Shown here one piece after another: positions 1 to 7,659 of a stretch of DNA of 40,523 nt. The DNA is from Holophagae bacterium (GTDB taxonomy: Bacteria > Acidobacteriota > Thermoanaerobaculia > Thermoanaerobaculales > Sulfomarinibacteraceae): assembly GCA_003105185.1 (NCBI GenBank), contig PQAJ01000034.1, positions 1 to 40,523 of the forward strand, given 5' to 3'. How positions within the stretch are numbered: position 1 is the stretch's first letter; every line of letters starts with the position of its first letter. The position numbers were made by a program, and so were the translations under genes. The notes below the pieces were generated by a model. It had not been told where the DNA came from. It saw only the letters and a program-made list of their open reading frames with translations, and ran no database searches.

Positions 1-99
1 GTGACTGACTGACCGGTGGGCCGAGCGGACCGATTCCGCGGCAATCGGCGGCCGCCGGGCCACCGATGCCGCAAAGACGCACGGAAACGGGAGGACCGA

Positions 100-471
100 A
101 TGAGCAAGAGTGCGGCGAGCGTGAAGGTGTTCGCAGGCTACCTGCTGCTGCTCGGCCTGGTGCTGCTGCTCAGCCCCAACAGCCTGCTCCGGGTCTTCCG
201 GATGGCGGCGACCGGCGAGGTCTGGATCCGGGTCGTCGGCATGCTGGTGCTGCTGCTCGCGTACTACTACTGGAACGCCGCCCGCACCGAGCTCACGGGC
301 TTCTTCCGCTGGTCGGTCGCGGCCAGGACCTCGGTGCCGCTGTTCTTCATTGCCTTCGTCGTCGCAGGCCTCGCCCCGCCGACCTTCATCCTGTTCGGCG
401 TGATCGACCTGGCCGGCGCCATCTGGACCGCGCTCGCGCTCCGCGGCGAGGCCGGTCACCGGGCGGCGTGA
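100..471 (+). CDS. Small multi-pass membrane protein, unknown function
   Basis: Predicted 123-residue integral membrane protein. I chose the ATG at 100 over the longer track ORF (start 16) because GGGAGG lies just upstream and the residues before it look like random GC-rich translation. Hydrophobic stretches fall at about residues 9-26, 40-57, 72-90 and 95-112, giving three or four membrane segments. Polar content is very low and I recognise no catalytic motif. The stop is 3 nt before the GTG of the methyltransferase gene, so the two are probably co-transcribed. Real gene: fairly sure. Function: unknown. Confidence 0.7.
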   Translation: MSKSAASVKVFAGYLLLLGLVLLLSPNSLLRVFRMAATGEVWIRVVGMLVLLLAYYYWNAARTELTGFFRWSVAARTSVPLFFIAFVVAGLAPPTFILFGVIDLAGAIWTALALRGEAGHRAA

Positions 472-474
472 GCC

Positions 475-1101
475 GTGGCTCTGCTGGTCACGCTGTTGGT
501 GCTGGTCGGCGGGGTGATAACCCTCTGTGTGGTCTGGCGGGTCGCCTCCCTGCCGTGCCCATGGTGGCTGGTGCCCTTGCTCGAGAACCCCTACTTCCAG
601 GTGGTGGCCGGCGCCGAGCTGCTGATGGATCGGGCTGGGATCGGGTCCGGCATGTCGGTGCTCGACGCGGGCTGCGGGCCCGGCCGGATGACGGTGCCGA
701 TCTCGAGAAGGGTCGGCGACGCCGGTCGCGTGGTGGCGTTCGATCTCCAGCCGCGGATGCTGCGGCGGTTGCAGCGGAGGATCGCCGACCACGGCCTCGC
801 CAACGTCGAGACCGTTCTCGGCAGGCTCGGCGAGGGCCGCCTGCCGGCCGCGACCTTTGACGTCGCGGTGCTGGTCACCGTGCTCGGCGAGATCCCGGAC
901 AAGGCGGGCGCGCTGGCTGAGATCCGGGATGCGCTGCGCGACGGCGGCGTGCTCTCGATCACCGAGGTCCTGCCCGACCCCCACTACCAGTCGCTGGGGA
1001 GAGTGCGCGCGCTGGCGGCCGCGTCCGGGATGCGCGAGCAGGGGCTCTTCAAGGGCTGGGCAGGGTACACGATCAACCTGGTCCGCGAGGCCCGCGCCTG
1101 A
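475..1101 (+). CDS. Class I SAM-dependent methyltransferase with N-terminal membrane anchor
   Basis: Probable 208-residue S-adenosylmethionine-dependent methyltransferase. The SAM-binding motif I (DAGCGPG) lies near residue 62 and is followed by an acidic residue after the next strand (VVAFDLQ), as in the Rossmann-fold class I enzymes of the UbiE/Methyltransf_11 type. The first ~23 residues are hydrophobic (LLVTLLVLVGG), which would tether it to the inner membrane. A GTG start 3 nt after the upstream stop suggests coupling to the preceding membrane protein. The substrate cannot be read from sequence; membrane attachment hints at a lipid or quinone-like acceptor, which is inference. Confidence 0.85.
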   Translation: MALLVTLLVLVGGVITLCVVWRVASLPCPWWLVPLLENPYFQVVAGAELLMDRAGIGSGMSVLDAGCGPGRMTVPISRRVGDAGRVVAFDLQPRMLRRLQRRIADHGLANVETVLGRLGEGRLPAATFDVAVLVTVLGEIPDKAGALAEIRDALRDGGVLSITEVLPDPHYQSLGRVRALAAASGMREQGLFKGWAGYTINLVREARA

Positions 1102-1165
1102 CGCGCAGCCGGCCGGGTGGCGCGACCGCCTGGGATGTGGCAGGATCACGGGGAAGGAACGCCCC

Positions 1166-1642
1166 ATGAAGGTCGAGCCACCCACCAAGGTCAGTCGGAG
1201 CTTCACGCAAACCCTGTGCGCCCCGCCGGACGAGGTCTTCCCGCTGCTCTGCCCGGTGCGCGAGGCGGAGTGGGTCAACGGCTGGCGGCCGTCGCTGGTG
1301 CTGACCGACTCGGGCGGCGGCGAGCCCGGATGCATCTTCGTCACGCCCGGGATCCCGCAGGACTCGGTCTGGATCATGACCGAGTTCGATCGCGAGCGGC
1401 ACGCCGTCGAGATCCTGAAGGTGATTCCCGGCGTGGTGGTCGGCAAGATCGAGGTCCGGCTGCGTCCGCACGGCGACGGCGAGTCGCAGGCCGACATCAC
1501 CTACACCTACACCGCGCTCAGCGACTACGGGACGGAGATGCTCGAAGGGTTCACCGAGCCGCACTTCGTGTCGTTCATGGAGACCTGGGAGAACGAGCTC
1601 AACCACTTCCTGACCACCGGGACCAAGCTCGACCTGCGGTGA
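1166..1642 (+). CDS. SRPBCC (START/Bet v1-like) domain protein
   Basis: 158-residue cytoplasmic protein resembling the SRPBCC hydrophobic-ligand-binding superfamily. It opens with a strand leading into 'FTQTLCAPPDEVFPLLCPVREAEW', the usual start of these helix-grip folds, and ends in a long C-terminal helix (FMETWENELNHFL). The ATG at 1166 is preceded by GGGGAAGGAA; the longer ORF from 857 overlaps the methyltransferase out of frame and was rejected. No catalytic residues are apparent, as is usual for the family. Ligand unknown. It sits among other small enzyme genes on the same strand. Confidence 0.75.
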   Translation: MKVEPPTKVSRSFTQTLCAPPDEVFPLLCPVREAEWVNGWRPSLVLTDSGGGEPGCIFVTPGIPQDSVWIMTEFDRERHAVEILKVIPGVVVGKIEVRLRPHGDGESQADITYTYTALSDYGTEMLEGFTEPHFVSFMETWENELNHFLTTGTKLDLR

Positions 1643-1700
1643 GGCCCGGCCTCGTCGCGTGCCCGGCGGTCGCGTCAGGCGAGGAGACCGGAGGGAAGCC

Positions 1701-2327
1701 ATGAAGCGGGTCCTGCTCCTGCTCTGTGACGGCGTCGAGATCTTCGAGGCCGCCGCCTTCCACGATGTCCTCGGCTGGGCCTCGGAGTACGGCAGCGAGC
1801 CGGTCGAGGTGGTTCCCGTTGGCCTGCGACCGGAGGTTGTCTGCACCTTCGGTCTCCGCGTCGCGGCCGCCCGGCTCCTCGGCGAGGTTGAGGCCGACGA
1901 CTTCGACGCGCTGGCGCTGCCGGGGGGGTTCGTCGAGTACGGCTTCGACGAGTGCGCGCTCTCCGATCCGGTGGCGGCCTTGATCCGGCGAATCGATGAG
2001 CTCGGCCGTCCGATCGCCGCGATCTGCACCGGCGCGGTGCCGGTGGCGGCCAGCGGCGTGCTCGAGGGGCGGCGGGCCACGACCTACCAGCTCCTCGGGG
2101 GCCACCGCCGCCGCCAACTCGCCGGCTTCGGGGTCGAGGTCGTCGACCAGCCGGTGGTGACCGACGGCGAGGTCACGACGTCGGCCGGCCCGTCGACGGC
2201 GGCCGAGGTCGCCTTCCGGCTGCTCGAGCAGCTCACCGGCGCCGCCAACGCGTCCCACATCCGCTACCTGATGGGTTTCAGCCAGCCGATTGCGAGCGAC
2301 CAGCCGCTCGGTCAGGAGGGATCATGA
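1701..2327 (+). CDS. DJ-1/PfpI family protein
   Basis: 208-residue protein of the DJ-1/ThiJ/PfpI superfamily (glutamine amidotransferase-like fold). It starts with the typical first strand (KRVLLLLCDGVEIFEA), has an early glutamate in VEIFE and the nucleophile elbow AAICTGA with the reactive cysteine, and ends in the family's 'TSAGPSTAAEVAF' region. Members act as chaperones, deglycases, isonitrile hydratases or amidases; the specific role is not readable here. ATG 1701 follows GAGGGAAG. Its stop overlaps the next start by 4 nt (ATGA), so it is translationally coupled to the VOC gene. Confidence 0.88.
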   Translation: MKRVLLLLCDGVEIFEAAAFHDVLGWASEYGSEPVEVVPVGLRPEVVCTFGLRVAAARLLGEVEADDFDALALPGGFVEYGFDECALSDPVAALIRRIDELGRPIAAICTGAVPVAASGVLEGRRATTYQLLGGHRRRQLAGFGVEVVDQPVVTDGEVTTSAGPSTAAEVAFRLLEQLTGAANASHIRYLMGFSQPIASDQPLGQEGS

Positions 2328-2701
2328 TCGACCACATCATCGTCACGGTCTCCGACTACGCCCACAGCAAGGCGTTCTACCTCGCCGCCTTGGCGCCCTT
2401 GGGCTACGAGGTCATCATGGAGTTCGGGCCGGCAGGCGGCTTCGGCGTCGCCGGCAAGCCCGACTTCTGGATCCGCCAGGCGGAGCCGGTGCGACCGCCG
2501 GTCCACGTCGCCTTTTCGAGCGGCGACCGCGCGACCGTCGACCGCTTCTGGGAGGCCGCGATCGCGGCGGGCGGTCGCGACAACGGCCCCCCGGGATTGC
2601 GGCCGGACTATCATCCGAACTACTACGGGGCCTTCGTGTTCGACCCGGACGGCAACAACATCGAGGCGGTCTGCCATCGGCCGCTGACCGAGGGCTCCTG
2701 A
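2324..2701 (+). CDS. VOC-superfamily (glyoxalase/bleomycin-resistance-like) protein
   Basis: 125-residue single vicinal-oxygen-chelate module. The N-terminus (MIDHIIVTVSDYAHSKAFY) supplies a metal-ligand His, and the C-terminal half has 'AFVFDPDGNNIEAVCH' with the conserved DPDGN turn and a Glu ligand. It resembles the short glyoxalase-like proteins annotated as lactoylglutathione lyase relatives, but substrate and metal cannot be assigned. The ATGA overlap with the DJ-1/PfpI gene gives a two-gene unit that would fit handling of reactive carbonyls; that link is inference. Confidence 0.88.
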   Translation: MIDHIIVTVSDYAHSKAFYLAALAPLGYEVIMEFGPAGGFGVAGKPDFWIRQAEPVRPPVHVAFSSGDRATVDRFWEAAIAAGGRDNGPPGLRPDYHPNYYGAFVFDPDGNNIEAVCHRPLTEGS

Positions 2702-2753
2702 ACCGAGGCGCCGATGCGGAGCTGTGTCCGCGCCGGCGGTGGTGAGGACGGCC

Positions 2754-3074
2754 ATGGATGAAGCTGCCGTCGCGCGGTCGTTCGCGACCACGCTCGGGCT
2801 GTTCGTGGCGGTGGCGGCGGTCGCGCTGCCGGTGACCGTCTGGCGGCTGCGGCGGCACCACCGCGAGGCGTGGGAAGCTCTGGTCGCGACCCCCAGCGGC
2901 CGGCTGCCGGCGCTGGTGCTGGTCTGGCGCGTGATCCGCTTCAGCCTTTCGCCGCGCCATCTCGGGATGACCGACCTGACCTTGAGCCTCGCCTGCGTCG
3001 CCTTCCTGCTCGGCGTGCTGGCGGTGCTGGTGGGGTTCATTGGCTGGATGCAAGCCATGTTTGCCGCAGGCTGA
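2754..3074 (+). CDS. Small membrane protein, unknown
   Basis: 106-residue protein with two hydrophobic segments at about residues 9-27 and 76-100, and a basic stretch (WRLRRHHREAW) after the first that should lie in the cytoplasm. I prefer ATG 2754, with GTGAGGA upstream, over the GTG at 2724. No family recognised. It lies in the same-strand run after the VOC gene with a 52-nt gap. Confidence 0.6.
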   Translation: MDEAAVARSFATTLGLFVAVAAVALPVTVWRLRRHHREAWEALVATPSGRLPALVLVWRVIRFSLSPRHLGMTDLTLSLACVAFLLGVLAVLVGFIGWMQAMFAAG

Positions 3075-3116
3075 CCGCGACCGGCCGTGGGCCGGCCGCT
3101 CACTAGGGGAGGGACG

Positions 3117-3395
3117 ATGCGTTTTTCGTTGAGCCACCGCAGAGCGCTGATCGGTCACGACATCGCGGTCAAGGTCACGGCCGCCGCCAAGGAGACGATC
3201 GCCCGCGTTGCGACCGAGCTCGACGGCCGCACCCTGGCCCGGGATGCGCTCGCGCCGCCCGAGGTGCAGTACGAACGGATGTTCCACCAAGTCGGAGGCG
3301 CGGGACCGGGACAGGACCATGTGCTGGCCGTCCGCGCCACCAGCGCCGACGGCACGACAACCGTCGCCAGCCTGCGCTGGAACGACGTCTCGTAG
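3117..3395 (+). CDS. Small conserved-looking hypothetical protein
   Basis: 92-residue soluble protein, no signal peptide or membrane segment. It reads as a helix (HDIAVKVTAAAKETIARVATEL) followed by a short strand-rich C-terminus (HVLAVRATSADGTTTVASLRW). The start at 3117 is supported by GGGGAGGGACG directly upstream, which beats the earlier GTG at 3087. I do not recognise the family. A large inverted repeat begins at its stop codon. Confidence 0.6.
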   Translation: MRFSLSHRRALIGHDIAVKVTAAAKETIARVATELDGRTLARDALAPPEVQYERMFHQVGGAGPGQDHVLAVRATSADGTTTVASLRWNDVS

Positions 3396-3474
3396 GGGTT
3401 CGTAGCAGAGTGGCCGTTTCGCCGAGCGTGGTGGACCGAAGCGCAGAAGGTCGGCGGCTGCGCCACGAACCCCT
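3394..3474. repeat. 81-bp inverted repeat with nested stem
   Basis: Perfect 10-bp arms AGGGGTTCGT (3394-3403) and ACGAACCCCT (3465-3474) enclose a second pairing, CGCCGA with TCGGCG. It starts at the stop of the 92-residue gene. There is no U-run, so it is not a standard terminator. It looks like an extragenic palindromic element; only one copy is visible in this window. Confidence 0.6.
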
Positions 3475-3585
3475 GAGGATGCGCCGAGCGCATCCATCGA
3501 GGAGCGGGTGGAACCGATGCCAACCAGGAGAGGAACGAGGGGAGCGCGCACGATGCCTGCGCCCTCCGCGCTCCTGTGGGGGTGG

Positions 3586-4071
3586 ATGATGGTGAAGCAG
3601 GACGACGTCGTCTATCACAGGACCCAGTTTGGGGCAGCGATCGTCGCCGCGATGGGCTCCGCGGTGGTGCTGGTCGGGGCACTTGGTGTCCTGACCGTCC
3701 GCCATCCGGTCGCGGTTGCGGTGCTGGTCCTGCTGGTCGCGGCGCTGGCCATGTTCTGCTGCCTGACCATCGAGATCGACAGGCGGCAGCTGCGCTGCTT
3801 CTTCGGCCCGGGTCTGATCCGGCGGACGATCGCTGTCCATGAGATCGTGTCGGCGCAGCCGGTGCGCAACCGCTGGTACTACGGCTGGGGCATCCGGATG
3901 ACCCCGACCGGCTGGATGTTCAACGTGTCCGGGCTCGACGCGGTTGAGCTCGCCCTGGCGTCCGGAAGCCGCTTCCGGATCGGCACCGACCGTCCCGACG
4001 AGGTGATCCGGGCTCTCGCTTCGGTCACCAGCCTGGCGGTCTCCCCGCCCGTCGATCCGGGCCGCGGCTGA
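3586..4071 (+). CDS. Membrane protein with PH-like cytoplasmic domain
   Basis: 161-residue protein starting at ATG 3586 (GGGGGTGG upstream); in-frame starts at 3508, 3517 and 3553 would add a low-complexity basic leader and are less likely. After a short soluble N-terminus it has two adjacent hydrophobic segments at about residues 17-36 and 41-61. A strand-rich C-terminus follows (EIDRRQLRCFFGPGLIRRTI ... GIRMTPTGWMFNVSG ... SRFRIGTDRPDEVIRAL), as in bacterial PH/YdbT-type membrane proteins. Function unknown. Confidence 0.65.
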   Translation: MMVKQDDVVYHRTQFGAAIVAAMGSAVVLVGALGVLTVRHPVAVAVLVLLVAALAMFCCLTIEIDRRQLRCFFGPGLIRRTIAVHEIVSAQPVRNRWYYGWGIRMTPTGWMFNVSGLDAVELALASGSRFRIGTDRPDEVIRALASVTSLAVSPPVDPGRG

Positions 4072-4121
4072 CGGGCTGCGAGCTGCGCGGGTCTGCCCGT
4101 CGATCCGCGGTCCAAACCGCG

Positions 4122-4127
4122 TACAAT
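4122..4127 (+). promoter_or_regulatory. -10 box of possible leaderless promoter
   Basis: TACAAT ends 8 nt before the ATG at 4136. No Shine-Dalgarno lies between, so the start of transcription would fall at or next to the start codon. No convincing -35 was found. Confidence 0.45.
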
Positions 4128-4135
4128 CGTCGACG

Positions 4136-4627
4136 ATGAGAGTCCTCCTGCTCGTGGTGGTGCTGGCCGCCTCCCTGGTGGGAGGGTTCTTTTTCCGCGG
4201 CGACGTCGACCACTCGGTGTCGGCGCCGGCGGTGATCGTGCTGTCCGTGTGCGTCCTGGCTGCCGATCTCCTCGGTTCGCCGAAGAGCCGGACGGCACGG
4301 ATGGGCGCCGCCGTGCTGGCGGGCGTGCTGTTCGCCGTCGGCTGGTACCTCGGCGGGCGGGAGCTCGAAGCCGCGACCAACGACTGCGCGCAGCGCGCCG
4401 AAGAGGTGCGCACCGCCCTCGCCGAGCACCGCCAGCGCACCGGGAGCTTCCCGGCATCGCCGGACGAGCTGGTCGGGCTCGAGTGGCCGGGCAAGCGGTT
4501 GCTGCGGGCAAGCCCGCTGCAGTACATGCGTACCGAGGACGGCTACCTGCTGTGGTACCGCGACGGCCGCCTCAACTTCACGGCCACCGACGAGCACGAG
4601 CTCTCGGTGGAGCGCCAGTACGAGTGA
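4136..4627 (+). CDS. Membrane protein with pseudopilin-like C-terminal domain
   Basis: 163-residue protein with three hydrophobic segments (about residues 3-20, 30-47 and 56-75) followed by a soluble domain of ~85 residues. That domain has a helix (CAQRAEEVRTALAEHRQRTG) and then SFPASPDEL, the pattern that follows the long helix in type II secretion/pilin-like proteins (compare GspG 'YP...EGL'). The N-terminus is not a prepilin signal, so it is at most pilin-like in fold. Promoter evidence suggests a leaderless mRNA. Confidence 0.6.
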   Translation: MRVLLLVVVLAASLVGGFFFRGDVDHSVSAPAVIVLSVCVLAADLLGSPKSRTARMGAAVLAGVLFAVGWYLGGRELEAATNDCAQRAEEVRTALAEHRQRTGSFPASPDELVGLEWPGKRLLRASPLQYMRTEDGYLLWYRDGRLNFTATDEHELSVERQYE

Positions 4628-4664
4628 GTGGAACAGTCACCCCGTCGCTGCGTAGATCACGACG

Positions 4665-4946
4665 ATGAAGGTCGTTCTCGTGTTGGCGCTGGCCTGCGGT
4701 GCGCTCTACCTTCTGCACCGGCTCGCGCTGTGGGCCGAGGATCGCGGTTGGATCTACTACCAGCGCCGCAAGCCGTCGCGGACGGCCCTGGGCAGTGCTT
4801 TCCTGGAGGTCCAGGCGATCGTCGAGCCGGGCAAGCGGCTGCTGCTCGAAGCGAGGCAGGAGCAAGGCTGCGAGGAGGACGAGTCTGGAGAGCCGCCGGA
4901 GCCGACCGGCGTGCGTGCGGAGATCTCCGCAGGGGAGGACGCGTGA
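4665..4946 (+). CDS. Small membrane-anchored hypothetical protein
   Basis: 93-residue protein with one N-terminal hydrophobic segment (VVLVLALACGALYLLHRLAL) followed by WAEDRGWIYYQRR and an acidic, probably disordered tail. No clear Shine-Dalgarno precedes ATG 4665; a weak TAGATC sits 6 nt upstream. Codon usage matches the neighbours. Function unknown. Confidence 0.55.
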   Translation: MKVVLVLALACGALYLLHRLALWAEDRGWIYYQRRKPSRTALGSAFLEVQAIVEPGKRLLLEARQEQGCEEDESGEPPEPTGVRAEISAGEDA

Positions 4947-5058
4947 CGCGGATCCGGCGAGCGCTGCGGCGGTGCGATCTGCTGGTTCGTGGGCGTTCAC
5001 GTCGGCTGCACCGACCCCGGCGGCCCCTGGTCCCCGCCGAGCCTCGCGGGGTGGGTCG

Positions 5059-5658
5059 ATGAGCGGCGCAAGCGCCCCGGCATCGCCGCTCCAGATCGCG
5101 CCGCTGACGGTCGGCGCCTGGCCGGACTTCGAGCGGCTGTTCGGACCCCGGGGAGCGTACGGGGGCTGCTGGTGCATGTGGTGGCGGCTGACCCGAAGGG
5201 AGTTCGAGCAGCAGCAGGGGGACGGCAACCGTCGCGCCATGAAGGCCCTGGTCGAGGCTGGAGTCGTGCCGGGGATCCTCGGCTATCTCGACGGCGAGCC
5301 GGTTGCCTGGTGTTCGGTGGCGCCGCGGGAGCAGTTCCTCGCGCTCGAGCGGTCGCGAGTGATGGCGCGGATCGACGACACCCCGGTGTGGTCCATCGTC
5401 TGCTTCTTCTTCGGGCGTGGAGCGCGGCGCCGAGGGCTGATGCGGCCGATGATCCGCGCCGCCGTCGCACACGCTGTGCGTCACGGCGGACGGGTCGTCG
5501 AGGCCTACCCGACCCTGCCGCGCGACCGCCCGCTGCCGCCGGTCTCGAGCTTCATGGGCGTCCCTGCGGCCTTCGCGGCCGAGGGATTCGTCGAGGTTGC
5601 GAGGCCGTCGGCTCGGCGTGTCATTCTTCGCCATGTCATCACGGATGGGTCGGCATGA
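5059..5658 (+). CDS. GNAT-family N-acetyltransferase
   Basis: 199-residue protein of the GCN5-related acetyltransferase type. The N-terminus has the GGCWCMWWR segment common to one uncharacterised GNAT subgroup. The central strand (VPGILGYLDGEPVAWCSV) and the region RGARRRGLMRPMIRAAVAHA match the acetyl-CoA pyrophosphate loop (R-x-x-G-x-G/A like) and following helix. The track ORF starts at 4699, but residues before 5059 are shadow of the previous gene. The acceptor substrate is unknown. Confidence 0.8.
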   Translation: MSGASAPASPLQIAPLTVGAWPDFERLFGPRGAYGGCWCMWWRLTRREFEQQQGDGNRRAMKALVEAGVVPGILGYLDGEPVAWCSVAPREQFLALERSRVMARIDDTPVWSIVCFFFGRGARRRGLMRPMIRAAVAHAVRHGGRVVEAYPTLPRDRPLPPVSSFMGVPAAFAAEGFVEVARPSARRVILRHVITDGSA

Positions 5659-5689
5659 CGAGGCTGCCATCTCGCGGGGAGGAGGAGTC

Positions 5690-6085
5690 GTGAGGAGGTA
5701 CCACCACCTCGGGATTCCCACCACGACCCCGCGGCCGGACGAGACCTACCTTGCCAACTTCGGGGTCTTCATCTCGGGCTACGAGTCGAGCCCGTACGGC
5801 ATCGAGTGGATGCGCTTCGAGGCCGACTCGCCGCTGCCCGAGCTGGTGAGGACCGTCCCCCACGTCGCGTTCGAGGTCGACGACCTGGCACGCGAGCTCG
5901 AGGGCCACGAGCTCCTGATCGCGCCCAACTCGCCGTCCGCGGGGGTGACGGTGGCATTCATCGTCGACAACGGTGCGCCAGTCGAGCTGCTCTGCATCGA
6001 CCGGACGCCGGAAGCGGGCGACACCGCGGTGGACAGGAGCGGCGCAGCTCGGCGCGGGTGCGGCAGCGCTGGCAAGGGGAAGTGA
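5690..6085 (+). CDS. VOC-like protein
   Basis: 131-residue protein with a GTG start right after GGGGAGGAGGAG, an unusually strong Shine-Dalgarno that decides the start. It opens with RRYHHLGIPT, and a second strand reads VPHVAFEVDDLARELEG, both typical of VOC folds. The end, 'VAFIVDNGAPVELLCID', fits the usual terminal strand with a Glu ligand. It follows the GNAT gene by 31 nt and precedes the thioesterase by 1 nt, so it is probably in the same transcript. Substrate unknown. Confidence 0.8.
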   Translation: MRRYHHLGIPTTTPRPDETYLANFGVFISGYESSPYGIEWMRFEADSPLPELVRTVPHVAFEVDDLARELEGHELLIAPNSPSAGVTVAFIVDNGAPVELLCIDRTPEAGDTAVDRSGAARRGCGSAGKGK

Positions 6086-6086
6086 C

Positions 6087-6530
6087 ATGAGCGAGTCACG
6101 TGAGCCGATCTCGGACGAGGTCCGGAGGATCTTCGAACAGGCGGCCTTCATCACCGACCTCGGTGTCTCACTGGACAGGGTCGCCCCCGGCGTGTGCGAG
6201 ACCTCCCTGCGTTTGGAGCGGCGGCACCTCCAGCAGGACGGCTATGCGCACGCCGGGGTGCTGGCCACGCTGGCCGACCACACCGCGGGCGCCGCCGCCG
6301 CGACCCTGGTCGGGCCCAACGAGTACGTGCTGTCGGTCGAATTCAAGATCAACCTGCTGCGTCCGGCGCACGGCGAGCGGCTGCGCTGCCGCGCCACGGT
6401 GCTGAAGCCGGGGTCGCGGATCGACGTTGTCGAGTCCGAGCTGTGGGCCGAGGACGGCGGCGACTCCAAGCTGGTGGCCAAGGCGACGGTGACCTTGGCG
6501 GTGCTCGCCCGCGCGCCGAGGGAGGACTGA
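6087..6530 (+). CDS. PaaI-like hotdog-fold thioesterase
   Basis: 147-residue hotdog-fold protein. The central helix and turn HLQQDGYAHAGVLATLADHTAGAAA matches the PaaI/DUF4442 acyl-CoA thioesterase pattern, where an Asp/Glu in the 'ADHT' helix is catalytic, and the strand 'VLSVEFKINLLRPAHGERL' completes the family signature. ATG 6087 follows AAGGGGAAG. Its stop overlaps the cupin start by 1 nt. It likely hydrolyses an acyl- or aryl-CoA ester in the cytoplasm; the specific thioester is unknown. Confidence 0.88.
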   Translation: MSESREPISDEVRRIFEQAAFITDLGVSLDRVAPGVCETSLRLERRHLQQDGYAHAGVLATLADHTAGAAAATLVGPNEYVLSVEFKINLLRPAHGERLRCRATVLKPGSRIDVVESELWAEDGGDSKLVAKATVTLAVLARAPRED

Positions 6531-6859
6531 TGTTCAATCGGTATGCCGGCGCTGACCCTCGCGAGCTGCTGCCGGGCGTGACGTTGCGGACGCTGGCGCA
6601 CGGCGAGCGGACCTTGCTCGCCGAGGTGCGTCTCGCTCGGGGTGCAGTCATCCCGGAGCACCGCCACCCCCAGGAGCAGACCGGTTACCTGGTGTCGGGC
6701 CGGCTCGAGTTCTCGGTCGCGGGCGAGAGCCTCATCGCCGAGCCGGGCTCGTCGTGGAGCCTGCCCGCCGACCTCCCGCACGGCGCGAGCGCGCTCGAGG
6801 ACAGCGTCGTCGTCGAGGTGTTCTCTCCGGTGCGCGACGACTACCTGCCCCTGCACTAG
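6530..6859 (+). CDS. Single-domain cupin
   Basis: 109-residue small beta-barrel cupin. Motif 1 is present as GAVIPEHRHPQEQTGYLVSGRLEF, giving two His, a Glu and the Gly turn. Motif 2 is 'GSSWSLPADLPHGASAL' with the last metal His. Expected metal-binding (His, His, Glu/Gln, His) cytoplasmic protein, enzyme or sensor undecided. Its ATG overlaps the thioesterase stop by 1 nt (CTGATG), with GGGAGG upstream inside the thioesterase gene. Confidence 0.88.
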   Translation: MFNRYAGADPRELLPGVTLRTLAHGERTLLAEVRLARGAVIPEHRHPQEQTGYLVSGRLEFSVAGESLIAEPGSSWSLPADLPHGASALEDSVVVEVFSPVRDDYLPLH

Positions 6860-6887
6860 CTTCTGCTCCGGCGGGCAAGATCGGGAG

Positions 6888-6893
6888 TAGACT
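6888..6893 (+). promoter_or_regulatory. -10 box before the 6933 gene
   Basis: TAGACT lies 39 nt before the ATG in the short gap after the cupin gene. No good -35 match was found, so this is a moderate call. Confidence 0.4.
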
Positions 6894-6932
6894 GGGCGCG
6901 CCACATCTGATCGGGATCCAAGGAGGTGAACG

Positions 6933-7568
6933 ATGCCCACTCAGGCCGCGATGGAGGCCGCCCGGATTCTGCGCGACGGGAGCCTCTTCCAGTGGTACGT
7001 CATCCCCCTGTTCGCGCTGGTCGTGTACGTCTACTCGGTCGAGATCGAGCGCCGGAACTGGAACCTGGTGTTCGCCGGCCTCGCGTTCTGGGGCATGGAC
7101 TGGTTCAACGAGATCTGGAACTCGCTGGTCTTCCACTTCACCAACTACGCGCCGGTGTGGGGTGCGCCCGGCAAGACCGCCTATCTGATCCTGATCGGGC
7201 TCAACATCGAGATCACCTTCATGTTCGCCATCGCCGGCATCGCGTTCGGCAAGATGCTGCCGCCGAACAAGGGCCTGCGGATCCTGGGCATCCCCAACCG
7301 ACTCTTCCTGGCCGTGGTGAACGCGGCGTTCTGCGTGATTGTCGAGATCTGGCTGAACTCGGTTGGCGCCCTGACCTGGGACTACTCGTGGTGGAACGTC
7401 CGCTCGCCGATCCCGATCTTCCTGTTCGGCTACCTGACCTTCTTCCTGGTCTCCTACTGGGTGCACGACATGAAGGCGGTCCGCTCGAAGGTGGCCACGG
7501 TGGCCGTGATCTTCGGCGTGGACATCGTGGCCGCGATCGTGTTCGGCGGGATCCTGGGCTGGATCTGA
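6933..7568 (+). CDS. Polytopic membrane protein, unknown
   Basis: 211-residue integral membrane protein with about six hydrophobic segments (roughly residues 19-37, 46-62, 86-107, 124-142, 154-174, 187-209). Aromatic and charged residues are kept inside the membrane region (FWGMDWFNEIWNSLVFHF). It has the best Shine-Dalgarno in the window, AAGGAGGTGA six nt before ATG, so translation should be efficient. No transporter or enzyme signature recognised. Confidence 0.75.
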   Translation: MPTQAAMEAARILRDGSLFQWYVIPLFALVVYVYSVEIERRNWNLVFAGLAFWGMDWFNEIWNSLVFHFTNYAPVWGAPGKTAYLILIGLNIEITFMFAIAGIAFGKMLPPNKGLRILGIPNRLFLAVVNAAFCVIVEIWLNSVGALTWDYSWWNVRSPIPIFLFGYLTFFLVSYWVHDMKAVRSKVATVAVIFGVDIVAAIVFGGILGWI

Positions 7569-7598
7569 GCGGGTGCCTGCGCGGTGGAATTGGTGCGT

Positions 7599-7630
7599 CC
7601 CCAGCGCGCTGGCCGTGCGCCACGCTGGGG
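7599..7630. other. Hairpin, 8-bp perfect stem
   Basis: CCCCAGCG (7599-7606) pairs with CGCTGGGG (7623-7630) between two + strand genes. No U-run follows, so it may act as an mRNA end-stabilising or weak termination hairpin. Confidence 0.45.
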
Positions 7631-7659
7631 AGGCGTGATTCGGATCGGGGGTGGTCGAG

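Noticed and set aside
3394-3474. tRNA-like element
   Set aside because: Acceptor-like arms and a D-arm-like start, but no GGTTCRA T-loop, no convincing anticodon arm and no CCA-type end.
5059-6859. Biosynthetic gene cluster or catabolic operon
   Set aside because: GNAT, VOC, thioesterase and cupin genes are close together, but no core synthase, transporter or regulator ties them to one pathway.
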